Numbered from the stretch's first letter, positions 1 through 8,672 are shown. The stretch is 64,000 bases of DNA from Cytophagales bacterium (GCA_013298125.1 JAAFJP010000012.1:1-64000), one strand, 5' to 3'. Notes: generated from the sequence alone by a model not told the origin. Program-made: numbers and translations.

Positions 1-1
1 T

Positions 2-118
2 GAAATATTAACCAATGCAGTAGAAGAAATCTTAAATCAAGTAGGTTCAAAATTCAAAATTGACTTTAACGAAATCAAACATTTTACACAATTCAAAACG
101 TCGTTTAAATTTGAATGA
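2..118 (+). CDS. C-terminal end of an unidentified protein, possibly a TetR-family regulator (partial)
   Basis: An open frame enters from the left edge and runs 38 codons to a TGA at 116-118. The peptide is charged and Lys/Phe-rich and has no motif I can assign. The guess of a TetR-type repressor rests only on context: it lies directly upstream of, and co-directional with, a tripartite efflux operon, and an operator-like dyad sits between the two. It could equally be the tail of an unrelated protein. Confidence 0.35.
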   Translation, partial: EILTNAVEEILNQVGSKFKIDFNEIKHFTQFKTSFKFE

Positions 119-206
119 CTACTTATGTCCATAAAATGAAAACAATTTCAAAAAAAATACTTTATTTTTAAAAAACCTCGAACAAAAATATTTTTTTTAT
201 GTTAAT

Positions 207-221
207 ATGAATGACGTTCAT
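207..221. promoter_or_regulatory. Operator-like dyad upstream of the efflux operon
   Basis: The 15-bp sequence ATGAATGACGTTCAT is an imperfect palindrome whose arms ATGAA and TTCAT match perfectly around a TGACG centre. It ends 39 bp before the TolC start. Dyads of this size and GAATGA/TTCATT type are common TetR-family operators, so it may be the binding site of the upstream regulator. This is inferred from symmetry and position only. Confidence 0.35.
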
Positions 222-259
222 TTTATGAACAAATTTCAATCATAATTCACAGAAAAAAA

Positions 260-1588
260 ATGAAAGAAAATTTTATTAGAAAAATACCATTAATTCTATT
301 TGGTATTTGCTTTGTTTTTGGTAATAATACCAAAGCCCAAATTCCCAGAATATTGGAATTAGAAGAGGCTATTACCTTGGGGATTACTCATAGCAAAAAC
401 TTAGCCTTAGATAATATCAATTTGCAATTGGCAGACTCAAAAATTTTGCAGAATAAGAGTGCCAAATTACCCCAAGTTGGACTGAATTTGAGTTATGTCA
501 GAATCAGTGATAATATTACGCCTTTTAGGGTTTCGTTTCCTACGGGCGATGTCGTGCTGAATCCTCAAATTTTGAATCAATCTTACAATTCACTACAAGT
601 AAAGCAACTTTTGTGGGCGGGAGGTAAAGTAAAATATGGTGATGAAATATTGGCTCTCGACAAAAAAGCCATCTATTTTGACATTCAAAAAAACAAAAAT
701 GATGTGGCTTTTAATATCACAACGTTGTGGTATAATCTCTTCACGGTGAAGCAATCGAAAAAGATTTTAGAGGCTAATATTGACCTGTTGAACAATCAGA
801 AAAAAGATGCAGAAAACTTCGTAAAGCAAGGAATTATTTTAGAAAATGATGTATTGAAAATTGATTTAGCCATTACCAATTTAAGCTCAAATTTGTCTGA
901 TATTTCAACAACTGAAAACTTGTTAAAATACAATTTAGGTATTTTGACTGGCTTAGACTCAAAAACAGAAATTGATATTCCAGAAACTTTACCGAACACT
1001 ACACAAGAGAACGATAATCTCAATCAATATCTCGAAAAAGCTTTTCAAAACAGAGCCGAATTAAAAGGACTTTCCATCAGAAAAGAACAAGCTAAAGTTG
1101 GGGTAAAAATAGCCCGAAGTAATTTTATGCCCACCATCGGAGCAAGCGGAATGGTGAATTATGATTTGCCCAATCAACGAGTTTTCCCGAACGTAGCCTC
1201 ACTTACGGGAACATGGAACGTAGGCGTTGGACTAACCTGGAATTTGACGGATTTACACTCGAACAAAGAAAAAGTGAAGGAAAGCAATCTTTCTTTTCAG
1301 AAAATGAATCAGGTCATTGAGCAAGCCAAAGAGGGAATTCAGTTGGAAGTAAACGCTGATTATACCAATTATTTACAAGCCAAACAGAAAATTCAATTAG
1401 CGGATAAATCGGTAGAGCAAGCCACGGAAAATTTTAGGGTAGAACAGAATAAGTTTCAAACTAACACCACAACCTCAACCGATTTTTTGAATGCTAATAC
1501 GCTCTTGTTACAAGCTAAAATAAACCTAACAACGGCAATTGCCAATGCAGAATTGGCTTACAAAAAATTGTTAAAATCAGTTAATTAG
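260..1588 (+). CDS. TolC-family outer membrane efflux channel
   Basis: At 442 residues the protein has the normal length for a TolC/OEP monomer. A signal peptide covers about residues 1-26 and ends near the Ala-Gln junction after NNTKAQ. Two OEP repeats follow (about 30-235 and 245-440), rich in the Leu/Asn/Gln heptads typical of the periplasmic alpha-barrel. The trimer would form the outer-membrane exit duct for the pump encoded next. The HlyD-type adaptor and DHA2 MFS transporter follow in the same direction, although a 335-bp repeat-filled gap separates this gene from them. Ribosome binding is weak (an A-rich leader), as usual in Bacteroidota. The family call is firm; the drug substrate is unknown. 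Confidence 0.9.
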   Translation: MKENFIRKIPLILFGICFVFGNNTKAQIPRILELEEAITLGITHSKNLALDNINLQLADSKILQNKSAKLPQVGLNLSYVRISDNITPFRVSFPTGDVVLNPQILNQSYNSLQVKQLLWAGGKVKYGDEILALDKKAIYFDIQKNKNDVAFNITTLWYNLFTVKQSKKILEANIDLLNNQKKDAENFVKQGIILENDVLKIDLAITNLSSNLSDISTTENLLKYNLGILTGLDSKTEIDIPETLPNTTQENDNLNQYLEKAFQNRAELKGLSIRKEQAKVGVKIARSNFMPTIGASGMVNYDLPNQRVFPNVASLTGTWNVGVGLTWNLTDLHSNKEKVKESNLSFQKMNQVIEQAKEGIQLEVNADYTNYLQAKQKIQLADKSVEQATENFRVEQNKFQTNTTTSTDFLNANTLLLQAKINLTTAIANAELAYKKLLKSVN

Positions 1589-1619
1589 CGAAATCGGTAA
1601 AGTGTGAAAATTGTGAGTT

Positions 1620-1842
1620 AAAAGCCCCATCGGGGCGATATTTTGGTAGAAAAGAGTAATATGAAATTTCCCCAGAAGCCCCATCGGGGCGATATTTTGG
1701 TAGAAATATGAACGTAAAATCGCATTATCCAAAAGTCTCATCGGTTAGTATTTTGGTTGAAAGTGTCGCCCCGATGGGGCTTCTAAAAGGAATTTTGATA
1801 CTTTTTACTGCTACCAAAATTTCGCCTCTCTGAGGCTTTTCA
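1620..1842. repeat. Array of GCCCCATCGGGGC palindromic units inside the efflux operon
   Basis: The gap between tolC and the hlyD-like gene holds about five copies of a roughly 30-bp unit: a GCCCCATCGGGGC palindrome followed by GATATTTTGGTAGAAA. Units at about 1622 and 1677 are nearly identical and in direct orientation. The unit near 1732 is degenerate. Two inverted units lie at about 1763-1789 and 1806-1841. Direct and inverted copies can pair into long hairpins. The same core recurs at 7696-7734. This looks like a REP-type extragenic palindrome cluster; no transposase is present here. Confidence 0.8.
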
Positions 1843-1923
1843 ATTCATAATTTTTATAATATAGTAAGAAATTTTAATATATAAAGTATTGAATATCAAT
1901 CAATCAATTAATTAAAAATAAAA

Positions 1924-3000
1924 ATGAAAACATTTAACATAATCATAGCCTTAGCATTAACCCTATTTTTAGCAAGTTGCACAGGAAAAGAAGAAACTGA
2001 TAATGCTCAATTAGAGACGGACATCAGCCCCGTAATTCCAAAAATAAACAGTACCGTTACGGATGTTTTAGTACAAGATAATCAAGTTGTGAAAGAGGGT
2101 GATGTACTTGTGCAATTGGATGACGCTCAGTACAAAATTGCGGTTCAACAAGCCGAAGTTGCGGTGGCTTTGGCAAAACAAAATGTGGCTTTGTCGAAAA
2201 GTGGTAGAGGAACAATCAATTCGAGTATTTCATCGGCAACGGCAAACTCTAATGCGGTTGAATCAAATATGGCTTCGGCAAAAGCGGGCGTTGAAGCTGC
2301 CAAAATTAGGGTGAATATTACCACCAAAAACTATGAGCGTTTCAAAACATTACTCGGTCAAAAATCGGCAACGCAACAACAATTTGACGGTGTGCAGGCA
2401 GAAAAAGATGCTGCCGAAGCTCAATTACGCATAGCCGAAGGGCAGGTAAGTTCATTACAAAAGCAAATCGAAGCGGCAAGAACGCAAATCGCCACAACAC
2501 AATCGACCATCAGTTCATCCAACGAAGGTATCAGTTTGGCGGAACTCTCAGTAAAACAAGCGGAAAACAATCTTGAAGCGGCAAAATTACAATTATCTTA
2601 CTGCACGATTAAAGCACCAGCAAATGGAGTTATCTCCAAAAAGAATGTCCAAAAAGGGCAAGTGGTATCAATTGGACAGCCTTTGATGGCAATTACCAAT
2701 AATCAAAATATTTGGGTTGTGGCAAATTTTAAAGAAACCCAAATCGAAAAGATGAAAGTAGGACAAGAGGCTGATATTGAGGTAGATGCCTACGGAGATA
2801 AGGTTTTCAAAGGAAAAATTGAATCGTTTTCACAAGCAACGGGAGCTAAATTCTCTTTACTTCCTCCTGACAATGCCACAGGGAATTTCGTGAAAGTAAC
2901 CCAAAGAATTCCCGTGAAAATTGTATTTATAGACAAAAATAATGCTTCTCTCCTACGTGCAGGTATGAGTGTAGCGGTGAAAGTAAATACCGAGAAATAA
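1924..3000 (+). CDS. HlyD/EmrA-type membrane fusion lipoprotein of a multidrug efflux pump
   Basis: At 358 residues the protein fits the periplasmic adaptor family. Residues 1-19 are a lipoprotein signal with lipobox LASC (Cys19). A lipoyl-like half follows (about 32-70, with VKEGDVLVQLDDAQ). A long Ala/Gln-rich coiled-coil hairpin covers about 70-235. The second lipoyl half carries the family motif APANGVISKKNVQKGQVV, and a beta-barrel (WVVANFKETQIEKM) completes the fold. It should bridge the inner-membrane MFS pump to TolC. The stop codon overlaps the next gene's start (TAATG), which indicates translational coupling. The lipid anchor is unusual compared with E. coli EmrA, which has a transmembrane anchor. 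Confidence 0.9.
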   Translation: MKTFNIIIALALTLFLASCTGKEETDNAQLETDISPVIPKINSTVTDVLVQDNQVVKEGDVLVQLDDAQYKIAVQQAEVAVALAKQNVALSKSGRGTINSSISSATANSNAVESNMASAKAGVEAAKIRVNITTKNYERFKTLLGQKSATQQQFDGVQAEKDAAEAQLRIAEGQVSSLQKQIEAARTQIATTQSTISSSNEGISLAELSVKQAENNLEAAKLQLSYCTIKAPANGVISKKNVQKGQVVSIGQPLMAITNNQNIWVVANFKETQIEKMKVGQEADIEVDAYGDKVFKGKIESFSQATGAKFSLLPPDNATGNFVKVTQRIPVKIVFIDKNNASLLRAGMSVAVKVNTEK

Positions 3001-4580
3001 TGGAAAATATACTACAACAAGAAGCACCAACCTATGAAGTTGGGGCAAGAAAATGGCTCATTACCATCACGGTCATTACGTGTGCCATCATGGAGTTGAT
3101 AGATACTTCGATTGTGAACGTTGCAACCCGACAGATTGCTGGAAATTTAGGGGCAACCATCGAAGAGACCGCTTGGGTAATCACGGCTTACGCCATTTCA
3201 AACATCATTATTATTCCTCTGACGGGCTTTTTGAGTAATATTTTTGGACGAAAAGTATATTTTACGGCTTCGGTAATTCTGTTCACCATTTCGTCATTTT
3301 TGTGTGGTGCTTCTGGTTCAATTGAGATGCTCATTTTTTGGCGATTTGTGCAAGGAATTGGCGGAGGAGCATTATTAGCTACCGCCCAAACCGTTTTGGT
3401 AGAGACTTTCCCGCCCGAAGAAGTGGATAAAGCCAACGGAATTTTTGGGGCAGGAATCGTAATGGGACCTACCTTAGGACCTGTTTTAGGTGGTTATTTG
3501 ACCGATAATTTTTCTTGGGGATGGATTTTTTACGTTAATGTTCCCATCGGAATTATCGCTACTTTTCTGTCTTGGAAATACATCAAAGGCACAAAATCTC
3601 CGATTGTCGGCAAGGTTGATTATTGGGGGATTATATTTTTGATTCTTGGTATTGGAGGTTTACAGATGGTTTTGGAAGAAGGAGAACGCAAAGATTGGTT
3701 TAATAGTAATCTGATTCTTGGCTTAACTATTATGTCAGTTTTGGGAATAATCGCTTTTATAATCAGAGAATTAAAAGTGAAAAATCCAGTGGTCGATTTG
3801 AGGGTATTAGCGAACAGAAACGTGTTAGTAGGGGCAGCATTGAGTTTAGCCTTTGGAATGGCAATTTACGTATCAGTATTTCTTTACCCCGTTTTTGTGC
3901 AAGCATTTTTGGGTTGGAATGCTACCAGAACTGGACTATTGATTTTACCAAGTTCGTTTCTGACGGGAATGTTGATGGGCGTGAATGCGACCCTTTTACA
4001 GAAAGGAGTGAGTCCTAAGATATTGGTTTTTATCGGTTTCGGAGCTGTGATAATTTACGAAGTAGTTACTTATTTTTTAGCAACTCCCAATTCAGGTGAA
4101 TGGGACTGGTTTTGGCCTCAAATGATTCGAGGATTTGGCTTTGGGTTTATTTTTGTACCAGTGTCGGGGCTTATGTTATCAGGATTAAAAGGTAACGCTT
4201 TGGCACAAGCATCTGGACTCTCAAATATGCTACGTTTACTGGGCGGAGCACTTGGAATTGCAGTCATAAATACTTTCGTAACCCGAAGATTAGCTATCCA
4301 CCGAAATGATTTAATGGGCAATATTTCCTTGTATAATCCAGAATCAAATGAGCGTTTTTATGGATTAATGAGAGGCTTTCAGAGTCAAGGCAAATCCGCT
4401 CAGGAAGCACAACAAATGGCGGCAGGGGCTATGGAAGGGGCTGTTTCTTTACAATCAGCCGTTTTGAGCTATGCCGAAGGATTTTTACTAATCGGAATTA
4501 TCTGTGCTTGTGTATTACCTCTAATTTTCTTTGCCAAAATCAAAAAAGGGGAGGTTGTAGATGTGGGGGCAGTTCATTAA
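3000..4580 (+). CDS. DHA2-family (EmrB/QacA) MFS drug:H+ antiporter
   Basis: The 526-residue hydrophobic protein has the length of a 14-TM DHA2 transporter. TM1 contains the DHA2 motif MELIDTSIVNVA. The antiporter motif C region reads GAGIVMGPTLGPVLGGYL, and a motif-A-like loop (FLSNIFGRKVYF) follows TM2. It would expel hydrophobic drugs or cations through the adaptor and TolC encoded upstream. Its start overlaps the adaptor's stop by one base. The likely controller is the possible upstream repressor. The family call is firm; the substrate is not deducible. Confidence 0.9.
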   Translation: MENILQQEAPTYEVGARKWLITITVITCAIMELIDTSIVNVATRQIAGNLGATIEETAWVITAYAISNIIIIPLTGFLSNIFGRKVYFTASVILFTISSFLCGASGSIEMLIFWRFVQGIGGGALLATAQTVLVETFPPEEVDKANGIFGAGIVMGPTLGPVLGGYLTDNFSWGWIFYVNVPIGIIATFLSWKYIKGTKSPIVGKVDYWGIIFLILGIGGLQMVLEEGERKDWFNSNLILGLTIMSVLGIIAFIIRELKVKNPVVDLRVLANRNVLVGAALSLAFGMAIYVSVFLYPVFVQAFLGWNATRTGLLILPSSFLTGMLMGVNATLLQKGVSPKILVFIGFGAVIIYEVVTYFLATPNSGEWDWFWPQMIRGFGFGFIFVPVSGLMLSGLKGNALAQASGLSNMLRLLGGALGIAVINTFVTRRLAIHRNDLMGNISLYNPESNERFYGLMRGFQSQGKSAQEAQQMAAGAMEGAVSLQSAVLSYAEGFLLIGIICACVLPLIFFAKIKKGEVVDVGAVH

Positions 4581-4626
4581 ATTTTAGGAAAATATTTCGG
4601 AAGTATAAAGAATTTGGCAAATAGCT

Positions 4627-4678
4627 CTTCCAATATCCATAGCGAGGGGTTTAAACCCCTCGCTATGGATATTGGAAG
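4627..4678. repeat. Perfect 52-bp palindrome
   Basis: Two 26-bp arms are exact reverse complements and meet at GGTTTAAACC, with no loop. It lies 46 bp after the efflux operon and may act as a transcription terminator, although there is no T-run. It fits the wider set of extragenic palindromes in the window. An in-frame ATG inside the right arm extends the next reading frame artificially. Confidence 0.8.
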
Positions 4679-4770
4679 ACTTTTATTATCAAAATCAGCC
4701 TTTGTGCCGAATAGTTTATAATTCCGAAATATTTTTGATAAATTCTATCTTTTCAATTAATTCATCCAAA

Positions 4771-5487
4771 ATGCAAAAACCAAACTACGGCTTCGATGCC
4801 CCCGCAATCATGCGTAACATGATAATATTTGGAATAATTATTCAGATAATTGGGTTATTGATTCCAAATTTTACGGAAAACATTATGTTACTCTACCTCA
4901 GTTATTTAGTTATTTTGGGGGGTGTAATTCTATTGATTCTCGGTACTTCTATGTACATTTATGGCATTTACGGGAAGTTCAGAATGAGAGATTTTATTTT
5001 GTCTAAAATCATTTGGAAAGGAAATGAAAACGTGTTAGACATTGGCACTGGGCGTGGCGTGTATATGATTAATGCTGCCAAACATCTAACAACTGGCAAG
5101 TCAATCGGGATTGATATTTGGCGAGCCGAAGACCTTTCGGGCAATAGTATCGAAAACGCTTATTTGAACGCTGAACTCGAAAATGTGAGAGATAAGATAG
5201 AAATCCGAAACGACGATGCCCGCAAACTGAGTTTTGCTGATAATTCTTTTGATGTTGTACTTTCTATGTTTTGTATTCATAATATCGATGATAAAGCAGA
5301 GCAAGAAAAGGCTTGTTTAGAGATAGCGAGAGTGCTGAAACCAAACGGCAGAGCCATGATTGGCGAGTGGATTCCAACGCACGACTATGCTAAATATTTT
5401 GAAAAAGCAGGTCTAAAAGTCATTAATTCAAAACAATATTTCTCAACAGCCTATTCGCTGATGTGGATGGTGGAAGTAGTAAAATGA
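4771..5487 (+). CDS. Membrane-anchored class I SAM-dependent methyltransferase
   Basis: The protein is 238 residues from the chosen ATG. The open frame reaches back to 4672, but the extra 33 codons come partly from the palindrome and look non-coding, so I start at MQKPNYGFDAP. Two hydrophobic helices (about 15-32 and 38-60) precede a Methyltransf_11/25 domain. Motif I is VLDIGTGRGVYM and the acidic post-I loop is GIDIWRAED. A DVVLSMFCIHN segment and a VLKPNGRAMIGEW segment match motifs III-IV. The substrate is unknown. Paralogues with this two-helix anchor occur in other Bacteroidota; this one has no obvious operon partner. Confidence 0.75.
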   Translation: MQKPNYGFDAPAIMRNMIIFGIIIQIIGLLIPNFTENIMLLYLSYLVILGGVILLILGTSMYIYGIYGKFRMRDFILSKIIWKGNENVLDIGTGRGVYMINAAKHLTTGKSIGIDIWRAEDLSGNSIENAYLNAELENVRDKIEIRNDDARKLSFADNSFDVVLSMFCIHNIDDKAEQEKACLEIARVLKPNGRAMIGEWIPTHDYAKYFEKAGLKVINSKQYFSTAYSLMWMVEVVK

Positions 5488-5526
5488 TAACAGAAAATCA
5501 AATAGCTGAGGGATATTTCCCAAACG

Positions 5527-6081
5527 ATGTCGTATAAAAACATCATCAAAACCATTCCAGAACCCCAAATCCAAAGCACAAACAACGTTTTTCACGATTT
5601 GATGTCTTGTATTTTGGAACAACAAATTCATTACCGAAGTACCAAAAAGATATTCCAGAAAATGTTGAATGCGGCATCTTTGGAAATCCTCACGCCTGAG
5701 AATTTTGCTCAGTTTGAAGAAAAAGCATTTCAAAATACCAATTTTTCAATGACAAAATATGAAACGATTGAGAGGACGATTGACTTTTTCAACGAAAACA
5801 ATATCAACTGGCAGGAGTTAAAAGATGAAGAAATTGTCCAAAATTTATCCTCCATCAAAGGCATTGGTAAATGGACGATTGACATGATATTGCTTTATAC
5901 GTTAGAACGTCCAAATGTATTTCCATTTGATGATTTTCATTTGAAAAACATAATGGTAAAGCTGTACGGATTAGCTCCAAATGTGAAATTGAAAGCCCAG
6001 ATGGTTAATGTTTCAAACGCTTGGGGAGAACATAAATCATTGGCTACTAAATATCTGTTAGCCTATAAAAAAATCTTATAA
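5527..6081 (+). CDS. AlkA-like DNA-3-methyladenine glycosylase (HhH-GPD superfamily)
   Basis: The 184-residue protein carries the HhH-GPD core of AlkA-type base-excision enzymes. The helix-hairpin-helix reads SIKGIGKWTIDMILLYTL. The catalytic Asp lies in the following FPFDDFHLKN segment, and the entry motif ILEQQIHYRST matches the family. The N-terminal TBP-like domain of E. coli AlkA is absent, which is common in short bacterial versions. It should excise alkylated purines. It starts 39 bp after the methyltransferase and may be co-transcribed with it. Its stop codon lies inside the left arm of a hairpin at 6076-6125. Confidence 0.8.
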   Translation: MSYKNIIKTIPEPQIQSTNNVFHDLMSCILEQQIHYRSTKKIFQKMLNAASLEILTPENFAQFEEKAFQNTNFSMTKYETIERTIDFFNENNINWQELKDEEIVQNLSSIKGIGKWTIDMILLYTLERPNVFPFDDFHLKNIMVKLYGLAPNVKLKAQMVNVSNAWGEHKSLATKYLLAYKKIL

Positions 6082-6125
6082 TGGGCTATAAGTATGGTTT
6101 TTTGAATAGATATAGCCCATTATAA
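6076..6125. terminator. Hairpin at the end of the alkA-like gene
   Basis: Perfect 15-bp arms TTATAATGGGCTATA (6076-6090) and TATAGCCCATTATAA (6111-6125) flank a 20-bp loop and overlap the gene's stop codon. It could be a terminator. Because the GGCTATA word recurs in the promoter region of the next gene, it may instead be a regulatory dyad. Confidence 0.5.
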
Positions 6126-6133
6126 CATTATGC

Positions 6134-6164
6134 TTGGCTATATGTATATAAATATTTATATTTG
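6134..6164 (+). promoter_or_regulatory. Bacteroidota-type promoter for the AAA ATPase gene, overlapped by a GGCTA dyad
   Basis: A TTG at 6134-6136 and TATATTTG at 6157-6164 fit the Bacteroidota sigma-ABfr consensus (TTG, about 20 bp, TAnnTTTG). The ATG is 24 bp downstream. A GGCTA...TAGCC dyad (6137-6141 and 6165-6169) spans the -7 element, so a repressor could block it. Confidence 0.5.
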
Positions 6165-6187
6165 TAGCCGAATATAAATATTTAGTC

Positions 6188-7609
6188 ATGATAAATTTAA
6201 TAGGTAGAAAAGCTGAAATCGAAGTTTTAGGAAAGGCAAAAAACAGTAATAGGGCTGAGTTTATTGCCATTTATGGTAGAAGAAGAGTAGGAAAGACGTA
6301 TTTAATCAAACAGTTTTTTGAGGAAAATTTTACTTTTTACCTGACAGGAATGGCAGATGCCACTACACCTCTTCAAATAAGTAATTTTATTTCGGCTTAT
6401 CGCCAATTTAGTGGTTCAGAAATGACTGATAAGCCAAAAGATTGGTTTGAAGCGTTTGGCTTATTACGAAAGCTGATTGATGCAAAAGGAACTGAAACTT
6501 GCGTAGTTTTTTTGGACGAAATGCCTTGGCTTGATACGCCACGCTCAAATTTTGTGATGGCTCTCGAACATTTTTGGAACAGCTACGGCTCGTCAAAAAA
6601 TAACCTCAAACTCATTACTTGTGGTTCTGCCGCTTCATGGATGATTAATAAACTCATCAATAATCATGGGGGACTGCACAATCGAGTTACGAAGAGAATT
6701 CATGTTCAACCTTTTACACTCAAAGAAACCGAGCTATTTTTTCAATCTAAAAATATTCCTCTCGAACGCTATCAAATTGCGGAATTGTATTTAGCATTAG
6801 GAGGAATTCCGTTTTATTTAGAGGAAATTGAAAGCGGATTGAGCGTGGCTCAAAATATTGATAAATTATTTTTTTCAACAACAGGTTTGCTTAGAAAAGA
6901 ATATCAAAATCTCTTTAAATCACTTTTCAAAGATGCTGAAAGCCACGAAGCCATTATTAATGTACTTGCCACAAAATCAAAAGGTTTGCTGAGAGATGAG
7001 ATTATTAAATTAACGAAAATATCAAATGGAGGGAATACAACGAAAGTATTAGAAGAGTTGGAAAATAGTGGATTCATTAGAAAATTTCAGCCTTTCAACG
7101 GAAAAATCAGGAATAGTCTCTATCAAATTATTGACCCATTTGTATTGTTTTATCATCAATTTATCAAAGACTCAAAAGCCGAAGGAGAAGGTGTTTGGAT
7201 GAGTCTGGCAAACTCTCCCAATTACAGAACTTGGAGTGGCTACGCTTTTGAAAATATTTGTCTGTTGCATATTCCAGCCATAAAACGTGCTTTGGGCATC
7301 AATGGAATTTATACTGAAAACTCGGCTTGGCGAAGTAATAATAAAGAAGAAAATGCCCAAATTGACTTGCTGATTGATAGAAAAGATGGAGTGATTTCGG
7401 TTTGTCAAATGAAATTCTCGAATGAAGAATTTACGATTACGAAAGAATATGCTGAAAAATTACGAAAGAAATTAAGTTTTTTTAGAAGCGAAAGTAAAAC
7501 TAAAAAAAGCCTCTTTCTAACGTTTGTTACTACGTTTGGAGTTCAAAAAAATACTCATTTTCTGAGTTTAGTACAAAATTCAATTACGCTGGAAGATTTG
7601 TTTCAGTAA
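6188..7609 (+). CDS. Archaeal-type AAA/STAND ATPase with DUF234 C-terminal nuclease-like domain
   Basis: The 473-residue protein belongs to the ATPase_2/DUF234 family. The Walker A motif is GRRRVGKT (30-37) and Walker B is CVVFLDEMPW (Asp110-Glu111). A winged-helix region (about 270-330) precedes a PD-(D/E)XK-like tail with Asp393 in QIDLLID. In this family the tail usually reads like CEMKF; here it reads CQMKF, with Gln407 in place of the Glu while Lys409 is kept. That change would be expected to weaken nuclease activity. The cellular role of the family is not established. The gene stands alone behind its own promoter with dyad repeats, which suggests autoregulation and mobility. Confidence 0.8.
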   Translation: MINLIGRKAEIEVLGKAKNSNRAEFIAIYGRRRVGKTYLIKQFFEENFTFYLTGMADATTPLQISNFISAYRQFSGSEMTDKPKDWFEAFGLLRKLIDAKGTETCVVFLDEMPWLDTPRSNFVMALEHFWNSYGSSKNNLKLITCGSAASWMINKLINNHGGLHNRVTKRIHVQPFTLKETELFFQSKNIPLERYQIAELYLALGGIPFYLEEIESGLSVAQNIDKLFFSTTGLLRKEYQNLFKSLFKDAESHEAIINVLATKSKGLLRDEIIKLTKISNGGNTTKVLEELENSGFIRKFQPFNGKIRNSLYQIIDPFVLFYHQFIKDSKAEGEGVWMSLANSPNYRTWSGYAFENICLLHIPAIKRALGINGIYTENSAWRSNNKEENAQIDLLIDRKDGVISVCQMKFSNEEFTITKEYAEKLRKKLSFFRSESKTKKSLFLTFVTTFGVQKNTHFLSLVQNSITLEDLFQ

Positions 7610-7620
7610 CAGATATAGGA

Positions 7621-7744
7621 CTTACGCAAAATTTATGTTTAAGCCCAGAGGGCTGTCATTTTGGTAGGATTAAATAAGGTATTATCCGTTATTCTTAGCC
7701 CCATCGGGGCGAAAGTTTCGCCCCGATGGGGCTATTTTGCGTAA
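7621..7744. repeat. Composite palindrome with TTACGCAAAAT ends and a GCCCCATCGGGGC core
   Basis: Ends CTTACGCAAAAT (7621-7632) and ATTTTGCGTAA (7734-7744) are inverted. Inside, a perfect 39-bp palindrome at 7696-7734 repeats the GCCCCATCGGGGC core seen at 1.6-1.8 kb. A degenerate direct unit sits at about 7641. The TTACGCA terminus resembles the end of the element at 13.5 kb. It fills the gap between the ATPase gene and the DUF1905 gene. Confidence 0.75.
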
Positions 7745-7768
7745 TTCCTAAGATAATTAAAAAAGCAG

Positions 7769-8257
7769 ATGAGTTACCTAAAATCCTTTGAAGACAAACA
7801 AAATATTGGTCAATTAGAGAAACAGAAGGGAGGTTATTTTTTCTTGAAAATTGATGCTGAAATTGTGAATCAATTTGAGAGGCAACGACATACTCGAATG
7901 ATTTGTATTTTGGATGAAAAAATCATGTTTCGTTGTGGCTTGAATCATCTGGGAGACGGCAACTTCTTCGTTATTGTGGCGGGAAAACATTTGGAGAAAT
8001 TGAATAAAAAAGAAGGCAGTCTAATTTATTTCAAAATAGAGCAAGACCCTGACCAATTGGGCGTTGAAATGCCCGAAGTTTTGGAAGCACTTTTGAGCCA
8101 AGACGATGAACTGAGAGGCATTTTTGACAAAATGACCGATGGCAAAAAAAGGAGTTTGATTTATACTATTTTGAAGATAAAAGATATTGATAAACAAGTA
8201 CAAACATCCGTTGAGTTTCTCAATAAAGAGCTTTTAAATTTAAACAAAAAGAAATAA
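7769..8257 (+). CDS. DUF1905/OmdA (YdeI-like) domain protein
   Basis: The 162-residue cytoplasmic protein has no signal peptide. An N-terminal DUF1905 domain (about 15-95) contains GGYFFLKIDAEIV and CGLNHLGDGNFFVIVAGK. The C-terminal OmdA/YdeI segment contains MPEVLEALLSQDDE and TDGKKRSLIYTILKIKD. YdeI-type proteins have been linked to bacteriocin or peptide resistance, but their biochemistry is not settled. It is followed two bases later by the DUF5655 gene and then the DUF763 gene, so the three probably form one transcript. Confidence 0.75.
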   Translation: MSYLKSFEDKQNIGQLEKQKGGYFFLKIDAEIVNQFERQRHTRMICILDEKIMFRCGLNHLGDGNFFVIVAGKHLEKLNKKEGSLIYFKIEQDPDQLGVEMPEVLEALLSQDDELRGIFDKMTDGKKRSLIYTILKIKDIDKQVQTSVEFLNKELLNLNKKK

Positions 8258-8259
8258 AA

Positions 8260-8670
8260 TTGAACAAAGAAATCACTATTTGTCCCAAATGTATCAGGCA
8301 GTTAAGAAATATAAATGCTTGGCATTATTGTGCAGAGGTTTCAATAGACGACCTTTTTGCGGATAAGTCTGATGACATTTTATTAGTCTTTGATGAAATC
8401 TTGCAAAGAGTGTCCATCTGGGACGATGTGGCTGTGAGTGCCACTAAAAATTGTGTGGTATTTGTGAAAAATAAAACGTTTTTGGTTCTGAAACCCATGA
8501 CTAAATTTATGGAAATTAAGTTTCATTCCCGAGAATTTATTGAGGACGAAGACTTACATAAATGTGCTAAATGGGGTGGTAAATACGAAGGAATTTTTCG
8601 TTTACAGAATACCCACCAATTAAGTAGCAAAGTTTTCAATTATATCAAAGAATCTTACCAAATATCTTGA
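8260..8670 (+). CDS. DUF5655-like hypothetical protein (TTG start)
   Basis: The 136-residue protein opens with CPKC and a nearby HYC, a possible zinc site. It continues into a DUF5655-like domain: SATKNCVVFVKNKTFLVLKP, then a basic IKFHSREF strand. No ATG is available before residue 80, so the TTG immediately after the preceding stop is the only reasonable start. Its own stop lies three bases before the next gene's ATG. The function is unknown. The domain assignment is by pattern only and moderately secure. Confidence 0.6.
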   Translation: MNKEITICPKCIRQLRNINAWHYCAEVSIDDLFADKSDDILLVFDEILQRVSIWDDVAVSATKNCVVFVKNKTFLVLKPMTKFMEIKFHSREFIEDEDLHKCAKWGGKYEGIFRLQNTHQLSSKVFNYIKESYQIS

Positions 8671-8672
8671 TT

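Noticed and set aside
4672-4770. N-terminal extension of the membrane methyltransferase
   Set aside because: The first codons fall in the palindrome and the stretch has no protein-like pattern; the later ATG fits the family start.
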